From Lentiprolixibacter aurantiacus (GTDB taxonomy: Bacteria; Bacteroidota; Bacteroidia; Flavobacteriales; Flavobacteriaceae), in assembly GCF_026241225.1 (NCBI RefSeq), contig NZ_JAPFQP010000004.1:310001-374000 (forward strand): a stretch of DNA of 64,000 bases, read 5' to 3'. Shown one piece after another: positions 17,214-27,763 of this stretch. The notes beneath the pieces were generated by a model. That model was not told the DNA's origin, made no database searches, and saw nothing but the letters and a program-made list of their open reading frames with translations. Numbering within the stretch: position 1 is the first letter of the stretch; each line of letters starts with the position of its first letter. Made by a program: the position numbers and the translations under genes.

Positions 17214-18410
17214 TCAGACCTGGGAATTTTCGTACCTGTACTGTAGTGGAGGAAGCCTATACTTTTCTTTAAAAGATTTAATGAAATGAGATGGGTTTAC
17301 AAAACCACTATCAAAGGAAATCTGGTTTATGTTTAATTCACTTTCCAAAAGAAGGTTTTTGGCATGTTCCAGACGTTTGGATTTGATCCATCTGGAAGGA
17401 GTAGTGTTAAAACTGGCTTTAAAATCTCTTTTAAATGCTGACAGGCTTCTACCACATAATCTGGCGAATTCTTCGATTTTTAAATTATACAGAAAGTTTT
17501 CAGACATTACAGTTTCCAGATCAATCCGCGATTTTCTCTTAATTGGTTCTGCATTTTGAAATTCAATTCTTCCCGGTCGTATTCCTGTTATAAACTCTTC
17601 AATTTCAGCAAGAATAGGATAGGTATCACTAGTCCAGAAGAGATGATCCGAACCGTGGAATTCCACTAATTTGGAATTTGGGATACGTTCGGCCAGATAC
17701 CTTCCCTCTTCCACACGAATTTCTATATCCCCAATCCTGAAGAGGAGTAAAGTTGGAATCTTAATTGAGCCCAAAATCCCGGTCACATCTATATGAGTGC
17801 ACTGTTTATGCAGGATTAAGGCAGCTTTGGGGCTTGCCCCGGATCGTAAATAGCTGGCGAGCCAGTCCATAAATCCATGATCATGGGCTAAAGACGGTAC
17901 CAGGGTACGCAGTTCATCCAAATCACCGTGAGCCCAATTCTCCTCTATTAACTTATTAGAGACTTCACGCTCTTCGTCGGTAGGGGCCCATGGATAGTCT
18001 TTGGAAAATCTGCGTTTAGCAAATATTCCAAATCCGATAACTCCCAATGTTCTTTCCGGGTAGTTCAAGGAAAACAACAGGCTTACCGAACCACCTTCTG
18101 AATGACTAAACAGAAATGCCTTTTCCGAATTTGCAGCATCCATAACAGCATTGATATCGTCCATCCGTTCTTCCATAGTGGAATATTCATCCGTTCGATC
18201 CGAAAGTCCCGTACCTCTTTTGTCAAATAAAATAAGCCTTGAAAAAAGGGAAAGCCTTGTCAGAAAGGCTGCAAGTCTGGGTTCGGCCCACATCATATCA
18301 ATGTTGGAGACCCAACCAGGTATGTAAATGATGTCCACCGGACCCTTGCCAACTACCTGATAGGCGATATTAAAATCCCCGCTTTTGGTGTAGTTGGTTT
18401 TAGGTTTCAT
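17214..18410 (-). CDS. Alpha/beta-hydrolase fused to AraC-type DNA-binding domain
   Basis: A 398-residue two-domain protein with no signal peptide. Residues 1-280 form a hydrolase of the kind usually fused to adenylate cyclase or LuxR outputs: DIIYIPGWVSNIDMMW, LILFDKRGTGLSDR, nucleophile Ser104 in SHSEGG, acid Asp228, base His256 (GSDHLFW). Residues 300-395 are an AraC/XylS helix-turn-helix pair (LARLC-like first helix, then ISFDSGFVNPSHFIKSFKEK). It is probably a one-component regulator in which the hydrolase binds or cleaves the signal. Targets are unknown. It is flanked by gaps of 110 and 171 bases and so is likely monocistronic. Confidence 0.88.
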   Translation of the reverse strand: MKPKTNYTKSGDFNIAYQVVGKGPVDIIYIPGWVSNIDMMWAEPRLAAFLTRLSLFSRLILFDKRGTGLSDRTDEYSTMEERMDDINAVMDAANSEKAFLFSHSEGGSVSLLFSLNYPERTLGVIGFGIFAKRRFSKDYPWAPTDEEREVSNKLIEENWAHGDLDELRTLVPSLAHDHGFMDWLASYLRSGASPKAALILHKQCTHIDVTGILGSIKIPTLLLFRIGDIEIRVEEGRYLAERIPNSKLVEFHGSDHLFWTSDTYPILAEIEEFITGIRPGRIEFQNAEPIKRKSRIDLETVMSENFLYNLKIEEFARLCGRSLSAFKRDFKASFNTTPSRWIKSKRLEHAKNLLLESELNINQISFDSGFVNPSHFIKSFKEKYRLPPLQYRYENSQV

Positions 18411-18581
18411 AAAAATAAGTACATTAAAATTTGCGTACTCCCGACGATATGCTGCTTAACTGATTTGGGTTATCCCGACCAAAGCTGAACTGCAAGTATT
18501 ATTTATTATGCATTACTGAAACTAAGATAGCAATTTAGAACCAGCTGCAGGGAGGCGAAATTATAGCGTAATCCGCTTAAG

Positions 18582-19223
18582 TTACTTTATCTTAAAATCC
18601 TTGAAGTCCAGCGGGTCAAAGTTCCGAAAATGCCCGTTCAGATCAATCAGCTCTTTGGTGCGTTGCACCTCCTTTAGCACCATAATGGTCCCAATCAGGT
18701 GGGATTTGATAAAACTGAGGCGTTCGCTCTCCCGGGCCATCTGCAGTAACTGGTATTCCTGCTCAAAAGAGAGGCCCATTTTGTGTGCCAGGGTAAAACT
18801 GTTGAATAAATCTTCTTTGAGCGGACCAAAGGGTACATCCATCAAATCATACAGTTCCCTTAACCTGTCCAGCACTATCCGCTTCTGTTTTTCGTCCCCA
18901 TCCTTCACATTGTCCAGAAACTCAACGATCCCTCCGGGGTAGGACTTACCGCTCATCTCATTCTCAAAAGTAACCACGCGGAAAACCTGTCGGGCTACAC
19001 AAACAATATCCATAGCCCCGCTTTCATAGGTATTCACAACCTCTACCAGCTGCACTTCTGTACCATAGGCGATGCTGTCGTTTATATATACCGGAATGCC
19101 AAAGGTTGTGGCCTCCTCCCTGCAATCCCGGATCAGCTCCTTGTAGCGTTCCTCAAATATGTGCAAAGGCACCTGTTCACCGGGAAAGAATATGGTCTGT
19201 AGAGGAAATAACGGTATTTTCAT
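18582..19223 (-). CDS. LON substrate-binding domain protein
   Basis: A 213-residue stand-alone version of the N-terminal substrate-binding domain of Lon protease. It opens with MKIPLFPLQTIFFPGEQVPL and HIFEERYKELIRDC, the domain signature, and ends in a helical bundle. The AAA+ ATPase and serine protease domains are absent, so it is not a protease. Such proteins are common in bacteria without a settled role; substrate recognition or chaperone-like binding is usually proposed. Confidence 0.9.
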   Translation of the reverse strand: MKIPLFPLQTIFFPGEQVPLHIFEERYKELIRDCREEATTFGIPVYINDSIAYGTEVQLVEVVNTYESGAMDIVCVARQVFRVVTFENEMSGKSYPGGIVEFLDNVKDGDEKQKRIVLDRLRELYDLMDVPFGPLKEDLFNSFTLAHKMGLSFEQEYQLLQMARESERLSFIKSHLIGTIMVLKEVQRTKELIDLNGHFRNFDPLDFKDFKIK

Positions 19224-19376
19224 GGCAGGATTTTACCTAAAAATACAAAGCAAATCGGCATAAGCCAAAAAGTCATAATGTTACATTTATAACTTTTTGT
19301 TGTATAAATATAAAACTAAGGCAATATCTTGTGTGCCCGGAAGAAGACCCCTAGATTTGCCAAAATCGCAACGGAT

Positions 19377-20618
19377 ATGAGACCGTCAGACTTACTTTCA
19401 GTAGCAGAAACATACGGAGCGCCGGTTTATGTATACGACAGCGCAAAAATCACCTCCCAGTTCGAGAGGCTTACCAGGGCATTCAGTTCAGTACCCAGCC
19501 TTAAACTGAATTATGCTGTAAAGGCCTTGTCAAACCTGTCTGTTCTGAGGCTGATGAACAGCCTGGGGAGTGGTCTGGATACCGTATCCATACAGGAAGT
19601 AAAGCTGGGGCTCATGGCTGGTTTCAAGCCTGAAGACATCATCTTTACGCCCAATGGAGTTTCCCTTGAAGAGATTGAGGAAGCTGCGGCACTGGGCGTC
19701 AAGATCAACATCGACAACCTTTCCTTCCTTGAGCAATTTGGAAGTGCGCATCCCGATATTCCTGTTTGCATCCGCATCAACCCACATGTGATGGCAGGAG
19801 GAAACAACAATATTTCCGTGGGGCATATCGACTCCAAGTTCGGTATCAGCATACACCAGATACCCCACATCCTGAGGATCGTGGAACTCACCAAAATGAA
19901 GGTGAACGGGATCCACATGCATACGGGAAGCGACATACTGGACATAGATGTTTTCCTCTACGCATCGGAAATCCTCTTTGACACGGCAAAGCATTTCAAA
20001 GGCCTTGATTTTATAGATTTTGGCAGCGGTTTCAAAGTGCCTTACAAGGAAGGCGACATAGAGACCAATATTGAGGAACTTGGACAAAAACTAAGTACCC
20101 GTTTCAATGAATTCTGCAAAAGCTATGGCAGGGAGCTAACCCTGGCCTTTGAACCCGGCAAGTTCCTGGTGAGCGAAGCGGGATATTTCCTTGCCAAAGT
20201 AAATGTGGTCAAACAAACTACCTCCACAGTTTTTGCAGGTGTGGATTCTGGCTTTAACCACCTCATCAGGCCTATGTTCTACGGTTCGTCTCATGAAATA
20301 ATAAATATCTCCAACCCTGAAGGCAAGGAGCGTTTCTATTCCGTAGTAGGCTATATCTGCGAGACCGATACTTTTGGCAACAACCGCCGCATCCCGGAAA
20401 TCTCAGAGGGCGATATCCTCTGTTTCAAAAATGCAGGGGCGTACTGCTTTACCATGGCCAGCAATTACAATTCACGATACCGGCCGGCGGAAGTGCTCTG
20501 GCATGAAGGCAAAGCGATCCTGATCCGAAAAAGGGAAGACTTTGACGACCTGATCCGCAATCAAATCGATGTAGACGATCTTTTCAAAGCCCCGTCCAGA
20601 AAGCCTGCGGTAAAATAA
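19377..20618 (+). CDS. lysA: Diaminopimelate decarboxylase
   Basis: A 413-residue fold-type III PLP enzyme for the last step of lysine synthesis, meso-diaminopimelate to lysine. PLP binds Lys49 in LNYAVKAL. Other family motifs are HIDSKFGIS, HMHTGSDI, DFGSGFKVPY, FEPGKFLVSEAGYFL and ICETDTFG with the substrate-side Cys. The ATG at 19377 gives the usual N-terminus (MRPSDLLSVAETYGAPVYVYD); the in-frame TTG at 19329 would add 16 unusual basic residues. It has no lysine-pathway neighbours. Confidence 0.95.
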   Translation: MRPSDLLSVAETYGAPVYVYDSAKITSQFERLTRAFSSVPSLKLNYAVKALSNLSVLRLMNSLGSGLDTVSIQEVKLGLMAGFKPEDIIFTPNGVSLEEIEEAAALGVKINIDNLSFLEQFGSAHPDIPVCIRINPHVMAGGNNNISVGHIDSKFGISIHQIPHILRIVELTKMKVNGIHMHTGSDILDIDVFLYASEILFDTAKHFKGLDFIDFGSGFKVPYKEGDIETNIEELGQKLSTRFNEFCKSYGRELTLAFEPGKFLVSEAGYFLAKVNVVKQTTSTVFAGVDSGFNHLIRPMFYGSSHEIINISNPEGKERFYSVVGYICETDTFGNNRRIPEISEGDILCFKNAGAYCFTMASNYNSRYRPAEVLWHEGKAILIRKREDFDDLIRNQIDVDDLFKAPSRKPAVK

Positions 20619-20635
20619 AATCTCATTATTTTCGT

Positions 20636-20643
20636 TAGTTTTG
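20636..20643 (+). promoter_or_regulatory. -7 element (TAGTTTTG)
   Basis: An exact TAnnTTTG match 36 nt before the ATG at 20680. Confidence 0.5.
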
Positions 20644-20679
20644 GTATAGAAATTGGACTGATTCCTCAAAAGCTATCTC

Positions 20680-21213
20680 ATGACTAATTTTGCCCCCAGA
20701 ATTTTCCAATTAATTGCTGTTTTTCTATTCCTGCTCACAAGCAATTCTGTACTCGGACAGAAAGTACAATGGATGAGCTGGGAAGAAGCAGCCCAGCTGG
20801 CTACTACAGAAGAAAATCCCAAGAAAATATTCATCGATGTTTACACTGACTGGTGCGGCTGGTGCAAGAAGATGGACAAGGACACCTTTCAGAATGAGGA
20901 GGTAGCCGCCTATATGACAGAGAATTTCTACATGGTTAAACTAGACGGGGAGGGAAAGGAACCCATCAATTTCAAAGGCAAAACCTTTAAGTTTGTTCCT
21001 TCAGGTCGAAGGGGTTATCACGAATTTGCCGCCGCCCTTCTACAGGGCCGACTAAGTTATCCTACTGTAGTTTTTCTGGATGAAAACCTTAACATGCTTT
21101 CACCAGTTCCGGGATACCAGAAACCTGAGCCTTTTTTAAACATTGCCCGTTATTTCGGAGACAATATTTACCTGAGACAAGACTGGAAAACATACAGTGG
21201 CCAGAGCAGATAA
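20680..21213 (+). CDS. Exported thioredoxin-fold protein
   Basis: A 177-residue protein with a signal peptide (LIAVFLFLLTSNSVLGQ) and a thioredoxin-like domain with active site DWCGWCKKMD at about residue 63. The cis-Pro is in RLSYPTVVFLDEN. An insertion between the active-site helix and the cis-Pro (about residues 90-120) is usual in DUF255/thioredoxin_7 members. It probably reduces or isomerises disulfides in the periplasm. It is convergent with guaB, with a 35-base gap. Confidence 0.9.
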   Translation: MTNFAPRIFQLIAVFLFLLTSNSVLGQKVQWMSWEEAAQLATTEENPKKIFIDVYTDWCGWCKKMDKDTFQNEEVAAYMTENFYMVKLDGEGKEPINFKGKTFKFVPSGRRGYHEFAAALLQGRLSYPTVVFLDENLNMLSPVPGYQKPEPFLNIARYFGDNIYLRQDWKTYSGQSR

Positions 21214-21248
21214 ACCCTTAGGCTCTATCCATTTTCTTTTCGAAATAT

Positions 21249-22733
<1,485 letters not shown>

Positions 22734-22744
22734 TTAATTGCGTG

Positions 22745-22752
22745 CAAATATA
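22745..22752 (-). promoter_or_regulatory. -7 element (TATATTTG) of guaB
   Basis: An exact TAnnTTTG match on the minus strand, 23 nt before the guaB ATG. Confidence 0.6.
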
Positions 22753-22880
22753 CGGTTTTTTATCGGCTTAAACACGGTGGGCAGCCTGAGGCTATAAAAA
22801 CAGCAAATGTTAATTTTTATTCATAACCGATTGATTACAAAAACCTAAGAATTTCTTATTTAAAATCTTTCCAAATAAGC

Positions 22881-22911
22881 TTGTCAAATCCCCGTTTACT
22901 TACTACTTTTA
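22881..22911 (+). promoter_or_regulatory. Promoter TTG-N20-TACTTTTA of the TonB receptor
   Basis: TTG at 22881-22883 and TACTTTTA at 22904-22911 (seven of eight positions) lie ahead of the ATG at 22940. No Fur-like site is obvious. Confidence 0.4.
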
Positions 22912-22939
22912 CACTTTATTTTTAATCAATCTAAATAAA

Positions 22940-25168
22940 ATGTTACGGTATTCTGTTCTGATTATATTTAGTATCGTCAGTTTTAATCTGGCTGCTCAAT
23001 CAACAAGACTAATTACACAGCGGGACTCTAATCTGGTTAAACTTGACGAAGTAGTTCTATCTGCCAATGAAATCCTGGGAAGCAAATTCCAGGCACAGAA
23101 TCGTACCGGCGCAGCGTATTACATTTCTCCTAAGGAAATTAAAAAATTTGATTACACGGACATCAATCGCGTATTGCGGTCAGTTCCGGGAGTGACCGTA
23201 TATGAGGAGGATGGTTTTGGCCTTAGGCCTAACATTAGCTTGAGGGGAACCTCTCCTGAAAGAAGTGCCAAGATTACCCTGATGGAAGATGGTGTACTTA
23301 TAGCACCTGCCCCATACAGTGCTCCCGCAGCTTATTACTTTCCTTCCGTTGCCCGCATGCAGGCTGTGGAAATCTTAAAAGGAAGTAGTCAGGTACAATA
23401 CGGCCCCTTTACTACCGGGGGGGCTATCAACATGCTTTCACTGCCCATTCCCGAGGCATTTCAAGCAAGCTTAAGTGGAGGCTATGGCAGTTTTAACAGC
23501 GGTCGATTACACGCTAAGTTCGGTGACCGCAAAGAAAGATTCGGGTATGCTGTAGAATACCTTAACTTCAATTCCAATGGCTTTAAGGACCTGGACCGGG
23601 GTGGGGATACCGGTTTTAACAAAAACGACCTGGTAGCCAAATTCCGATACAACTCCAGGCCCGATTCCAAACTTCCTCAATCCTTTATGCTGAAATTCCA
23701 GTATTCGGATGAAGTTTCGGATGAGACTTATCTGGGTTTGACCGATACTGATTTCAATGCAAGTCCGTTTCGCCGGTACGCAGGCTCCCAAAGGGATCAG
23801 ATGACGAACGATCACCTGCAATTTATGGGCACTCATACCTTCCGATTTAATGATTTTTTCAGTCTTTCTACCACAGCCTATTATAACAAGTTCAGCAGAA
23901 ACTGGTACAAGTTGGATGGCGTAACCATCAATGGCCAGCGGGAAGGACTCTCAGGAATCCTCGAAAATCCTGAATTATTCCCTGACTATTTTGCCCTGAT
24001 CAATGGCAGCCAGGATGCAGCGGCAGATGCACTGCTCGTCAAAGCCAATAACAGAGACTACATCTCTACCGGTATCCAGACAAAATTTGACTATCACTGG
24101 AAGGGGGAAGAAACCTTCCACGATATCGAAATTGGCCTGAGGTACCATTACGATGAGGAAGACCGATTCCAGTGGGTAGACGGCTATGGCATTACTAATG
24201 GGGTAATGAATCTCACCACAGCCGGGACTCCCGGAACGGATGCAAACCGGATCAGTGATGCGCGTGCCTTCTCAAGCTATGCCCTGTACAAGTTAAAATA
24301 CAACAACCTCACCCTGACCCCGGGTTTGCGCTTTGAAAGTATTCGTTTGGGCAGGATCAATTACGGGACCAATGACATAACCCGGGAAGGAACTGATCTT
24401 TCCGAGAGGTCTAATCAGGTAGATGTATTTATTCCCGGAATTGGATTCAACTATAATTTTGAGCAATTTTCTCTTTTTGGCGGGGTACACAAAGGATTCT
24501 CCCCTCCTACCAGCAGGGAAGGTGAAGAAGCCGAAGAAAGTATTAATCTGGAACTGGGAACGCGATTTACCTTCCTGGGTCTTTCAGGAGAAATTATAGG
24601 CTTCTTTAACGATTACAGTAATTTGCTGGGGAGCGACCTCGCAGCAACAGGGGGGACAGGCAGCCTGGAACAGTTCAATGCAGGAGCCGTCAATGTAAGT
24701 GGATTGGAATTGCTGTTGAACTACAACCTGCTTTCCAACAATGAAAAATTTCAACTCCCTGTTACCTTCGCCTATACTTTTACGGATACAGAATTCCAAA
24801 ACAGTTTCGGAAGCGAGGACGATCTCTGGGGTGAGGTAACTGCAGGAGACGAACTGCCTTATATTGCCAAGCACCAGTTTAACCTGGGTATTTCCCTGGA
24901 GCACCAGGATTTTGAAATCAACCTGAGTGGAAGATACAACGGTGCATTCCGAACTGAGGCAGGAAGTGGGAGTATTCCCGATGCCGAGGAAGTACCATCA
25001 AATTTTATTGTTGACCTTTCCGGAAAATACCAGTTTAGCAAAAACCTGGGCCTAACCATGAATGTGCTGAACCTGACGGATGAGGAATATGCCGTGGCCC
25101 GTGTTCCTGCAGGCCTGCGTCCGGGACTTCCTTTTAATGCAAGCCTTGGTTTTATTTTGAGTTACTAA
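22940..25168 (+). CDS. TonB-dependent outer-membrane receptor, FecA-like
   Basis: A 742-residue receptor with a signal peptide (residues 1-20), then a possible TonB-box region (LDEVVLSANE). The plug domain covers about 60-170 (INRVLRSVPGVTVYEEDGFG, LRPNISLRGTSPERSAKITL, VEILKGSSQVQYGPFTTGGAIN), and a 22-strand barrel ends in aromatic-terminated LGFILSY. The plug most resembles iron(III) dicitrate/siderophore receptors. There is no SusD partner and no carboxypeptidase-like N-terminal domain, which argues against a glycan substrate. It probably imports a chelated metal; the substrate is unproven. Confidence 0.9.
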   Translation: MLRYSVLIIFSIVSFNLAAQSTRLITQRDSNLVKLDEVVLSANEILGSKFQAQNRTGAAYYISPKEIKKFDYTDINRVLRSVPGVTVYEEDGFGLRPNISLRGTSPERSAKITLMEDGVLIAPAPYSAPAAYYFPSVARMQAVEILKGSSQVQYGPFTTGGAINMLSLPIPEAFQASLSGGYGSFNSGRLHAKFGDRKERFGYAVEYLNFNSNGFKDLDRGGDTGFNKNDLVAKFRYNSRPDSKLPQSFMLKFQYSDEVSDETYLGLTDTDFNASPFRRYAGSQRDQMTNDHLQFMGTHTFRFNDFFSLSTTAYYNKFSRNWYKLDGVTINGQREGLSGILENPELFPDYFALINGSQDAAADALLVKANNRDYISTGIQTKFDYHWKGEETFHDIEIGLRYHYDEEDRFQWVDGYGITNGVMNLTTAGTPGTDANRISDARAFSSYALYKLKYNNLTLTPGLRFESIRLGRINYGTNDITREGTDLSERSNQVDVFIPGIGFNYNFEQFSLFGGVHKGFSPPTSREGEEAEESINLELGTRFTFLGLSGEIIGFFNDYSNLLGSDLAATGGTGSLEQFNAGAVNVSGLELLLNYNLLSNNEKFQLPVTFAYTFTDTEFQNSFGSEDDLWGEVTAGDELPYIAKHQFNLGISLEHQDFEINLSGRYNGAFRTEAGSGSIPDAEEVPSNFIVDLSGKYQFSKNLGLTMNVLNLTDEEYAVARVPAGLRPGLPFNASLGFILSY

Positions 25169-25182
25169 GGAGGTAACTTGCA

Positions 25183-26049
25183 TTAAGCATATTGTCCAAA
25201 AAGGTCCTTGGCCTTATTGAATGCCGCCTCAAAGGCCATCCAGTTAACACCGGTCTCAACCTTTTGGCTGGTAAAATAGGAGAGCATTTTCTCTGTGGGC
25301 ATATTGCCGGTGAGTTCATCTTTAGCCATAGGACAGCCGCCAAACCCCTGTATGGCGCCATCGAAACGACGGCATCCACCCTTATAGGCAGCGTTCACCT
25401 TTTCGTACCAGGTGGCAGGGGTGGTATGCAGGTGGGCCCCAAATTCAATATTGGGATACATCTGGATCAATTCATGGAACAGCTTGTGGATCACTTCAGG
25501 TTTGGAGGTTCCAATGGTATCGGATAGCGACAGGATTTTTACGCCCATAGAGGCCAGTTTTTCGGTCCACTCCCCTACTACCTCCACACTCCATGGGTCC
25601 CCGTAGGGGTTGCCAAAGCCCATGGAAATATAGGTAACTACCTCCTTGTTAGTTTTAGCTCCCAGTTCCAGGATAGACTTCAAAATTTCCACAGACTGGG
25701 TTATGGTCTTATGGGTATTCCGCATCTGGAAGTTCTCTGAAATAGAAAAGGGATAACCCAGGTACTGTATTTCTGAGTGTTTGCAAGCATCTTCAGCACC
25801 CCTGAGGTTGGCCACAATGGCCAGCAAACGGGTATTTGTTTTACTCAGGTCCAGTCCTTCCAAAACCCGGGCGGTATCTGCCATCTGGGGTATGGCTTTG
25901 GGGGAAACGAAGCTTCCAAAATCCAGGGTATGGAAACCGCAGTTGAGCAATGCCTGAAGGTATCTGACCTTCTCCGCTGTAGGGATAAAGGCCCTGATCC
26001 CCTGCATGGCATCCCTTGGGCATTCTATAATTTTAACCTTATCGGACAT
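25183..26049 (-). CDS. Hydroxymethylglutaryl-CoA lyase-like enzyme
   Basis: A 288-residue TIM-barrel enzyme of the DRE-TIM family. It has KIIECPRDAMQ, GSFVSPKAIPQMADT, the metal-binding His pair in GAHLHTTP and the lid Cys in GFGGCPMAKDELTGNMPTE. HMG-CoA lyase makes acetoacetate and acetyl-CoA in leucine breakdown. The residue aligning with the catalytic Glu of the human enzyme (Glu72, before the SFVSPK block) reads Asp here (LDFGSF), so specificity could differ. It ends 14 bases from the TonB receptor stop, convergently. Confidence 0.85.
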   Translation of the reverse strand: MSDKVKIIECPRDAMQGIRAFIPTAEKVRYLQALLNCGFHTLDFGSFVSPKAIPQMADTARVLEGLDLSKTNTRLLAIVANLRGAEDACKHSEIQYLGYPFSISENFQMRNTHKTITQSVEILKSILELGAKTNKEVVTYISMGFGNPYGDPWSVEVVGEWTEKLASMGVKILSLSDTIGTSKPEVIHKLFHELIQMYPNIEFGAHLHTTPATWYEKVNAAYKGGCRRFDGAIQGFGGCPMAKDELTGNMPTEKMLSYFTSQKVETGVNWMAFEAAFNKAKDLFGQYA

Positions 26050-26071
26050 AAGCTAAAAAACCACCTTTCCT

Positions 26072-26079
26072 CAAAAATA
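26072..26079 (-). promoter_or_regulatory. -7 element (TATTTTTG)
   Basis: An exact TAnnTTTG match on the minus strand, 22 nt before the ATG at 26049; it lies beyond the pyrD stop at 26135. Confidence 0.55.
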
Positions 26080-26134
26080 CTACTTATAAAACAGAATGGG
26101 CTGGTAAAGAAAAAAGTAGGTATCACCCCTGATT

Positions 26135-27178
26135 TTAGTCCAATTTCTTTTGTAAGATCGCCTTATTTATTTTTTTGATTAAGCCAGGCCCTTCATAAAC
26201 AAAACCTGTCCAAAGTTGTACCAGGCTTGCCCCGGCCTCAAGCTTTTCCAGGGCATCTTCCGGACTATGGATGCCCCCCACTCCAATAATTGGGAAAGCA
26301 TTCCTGCTTTTTTCCGTCAGGAAGCGGATCACTTCCGTACTGCGATTGGTGAGCGGCTTTCCACTTAAACCACCTGACTCTTCTGTTAATTGCACATCTG
26401 AATTTAAACCTTTCCGCTCAATGGTGGTATTGGTGGCAATGACCCCATCAATTTGGGACGATTGGACAATGGCAATGATATCAAGAAGCTGGGCTTCATT
26501 CAGGTCGGGTGCAATTTTCAGCAATATGGGCTTTTCACCCGTCTTCCTTGAATCTGCAAGCGCTTTATTTTCCTTTTTAAGGGCGATCAATAATTTGGTA
26601 AGTGGCTCTTTATCCTGAAGTTCCCTGAGTCCCGGGGTATTTGGAGAGCTTACATTAACCACAAAATAGTCCACATGGTCAAAAAGGGCTTGCAGGCAAA
26701 TCAGGTAATCCTCAATCGCTTCCTCATTTGAGGTAATTTTATTCTTGCCAATATTCCCTCCTATGAGCACGCGATGGGGTTTCTCCAGGCGCTCCACGGC
26801 ACTGTAAACACCCTGGTTGTTGAAACCCATACGATTGATTATCGCTTTATCGGCTTTCAATCTAAATAACCTCTTTTTTGGATTTCCTTCCTGAGGTTTT
26901 GGAGTTAGTGTACCGATTTCGATGAACCCGAATCCAAAATCGGATAATTCATTGTACAACTTGGCATCCTTGTCAAACCCGGCTGCCAGTCCAACCGGAT
27001 TCTTAAACTTAAGTCCAAAAAGATCCCGCTCCAGTCGTTTATCCTCTATGAGGTATATCCTTCGTATCAGGGGCGAGAGCCCCAGCCAGGATAATAATCT
27101 GATTGCGGCAAAGGAAAAGTAGTGAACGCGTTCCGGGTCAAACAGGAACAATAATGGCCGGATGAGGGACTTGTACAT
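26135..27178 (-). CDS. pyrD: Dihydroorotate dehydrogenase (quinone), class 2
   Basis: A 347-residue FMN enzyme of the inner membrane that passes electrons from dihydroorotate to quinone in pyrimidine synthesis. The N-terminal helix [21 protein letters not shown] is the membrane-docking segment of class 2. The catalytic Ser lies in [10 protein letters not shown], and FMN contacts are in [10 protein letters not shown] and PIIGVGGI. The start at 27178 is preferred because a longer reading would include the promoter element at 27198-27205. Confidence 0.96.
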   Translation of the reverse strand: MYKSLIRPLLFLFDPERVHYFSFAAIRLLSWLGLSPLIRRIYLIEDKRLERDLFGLKFKNPVGLAAGFDKDAKLYNELSDFGFGFIEIGTLTPKPQEGNPKKRLFRLKADKAIINRMGFNNQGVYSAVERLEKPHRVLIGGNIGKNKITSNEEAIEDYLICLQALFDHVDYFVVNVSSPNTPGLRELQDKEPLTKLLIALKKENKALADSRKTGEKPILLKIAPDLNEAQLLDIIAIVQSSQIDGVIATNTTIERKGLNSDVQLTEESGGLSGKPLTNRSTEVIRFLTEKSRNAFPIIGVGGIHSPEDALEKLEAGASLVQLWTGFVYEGPGLIKKINKAILQKKLD

Positions 27179-27197
27179 GAAGTTAAGCTCGTTTATG

Positions 27198-27205
27198 CAA
27201 AAATA
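27198..27205 (-). promoter_or_regulatory. -7 element (TATTTTTG) of pyrD
   Basis: An exact TAnnTTTG match on the minus strand, 19 nt before the ATG at 27178; it rules out the longer reading frame. Confidence 0.6.
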
Positions 27206-27273
27206 CAAACTTACATGCGGACACATCAATTAAACAGGGCATCCTGAACGAAATTTTTTGACAAGTTTTTTTG

Positions 27274-27693
27274 TTAATCCCGGTAAGGCACCAGAGGTTT
27301 ACGCATCACCTCATTGCATAGCTGCAAATACACCTCGTATTGCTTCTCATTAAATATCCCCACCAGTTTCTGATCAAAGGTTCTGGACATTGTAGTTAGA
27401 GCTACTTTGAGGGAATCGAATTTTTTAGCCATCTTTTGCAGGTCCTCCGGGGTTGCTTGTGGATGTGATTCGAAAAGCAGGTCCACTTCTTCCTGTATAA
27501 GGCGTGAATTTTTCTGGTACTCCGCGGCCAGTGCCTCTGCCACAACCTGCTGCTCTCCACTGAGCTTAAAAACCTGGTAAATTACCTCAGTATCCTTATT
27601 CCCAATACCCAGGGTGCAATCCTGCATCTGTCCGAAATGTAACTTCGGGATAAGCAGCACAACACAAACCAAACCAAAAACCCGGAATTGCAT
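27274..27693 (-). CDS. Exported helical protein of unknown function
   Basis: A 139-residue protein with a signal peptide (VFGLVCVVLLIPKLHFGQ). The mature part is mainly helical and charged (VAEALAAEYQKNSRLIQEEV, LQKMAKKFDSLKVALTTMSR) with two Cys, one near the mature N-terminus (MQDCTLG) and one near the end (YLQLCNEV), which could form a disulfide. I recognise no family. The helical repeats are loosely like Spy/periplasmic-chaperone proteins; that is only a resemblance in composition. It is divergent from pepT. Confidence 0.55.
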   Translation of the reverse strand: MQFRVFGLVCVVLLIPKLHFGQMQDCTLGIGNKDTEVIYQVFKLSGEQQVVAEALAAEYQKNSRLIQEEVDLLFESHPQATPEDLQKMAKKFDSLKVALTTMSRTFDQKLVGIFNEKQYEVYLQLCNEVMRKPLVPYRD

Positions 27694-27763
27694 AACCTGA
27701 TCTTTCTACCAAGTTACAAGAATACTTCCAAATTAGCAGTACATTTATCCAAAATAGAAGGAT

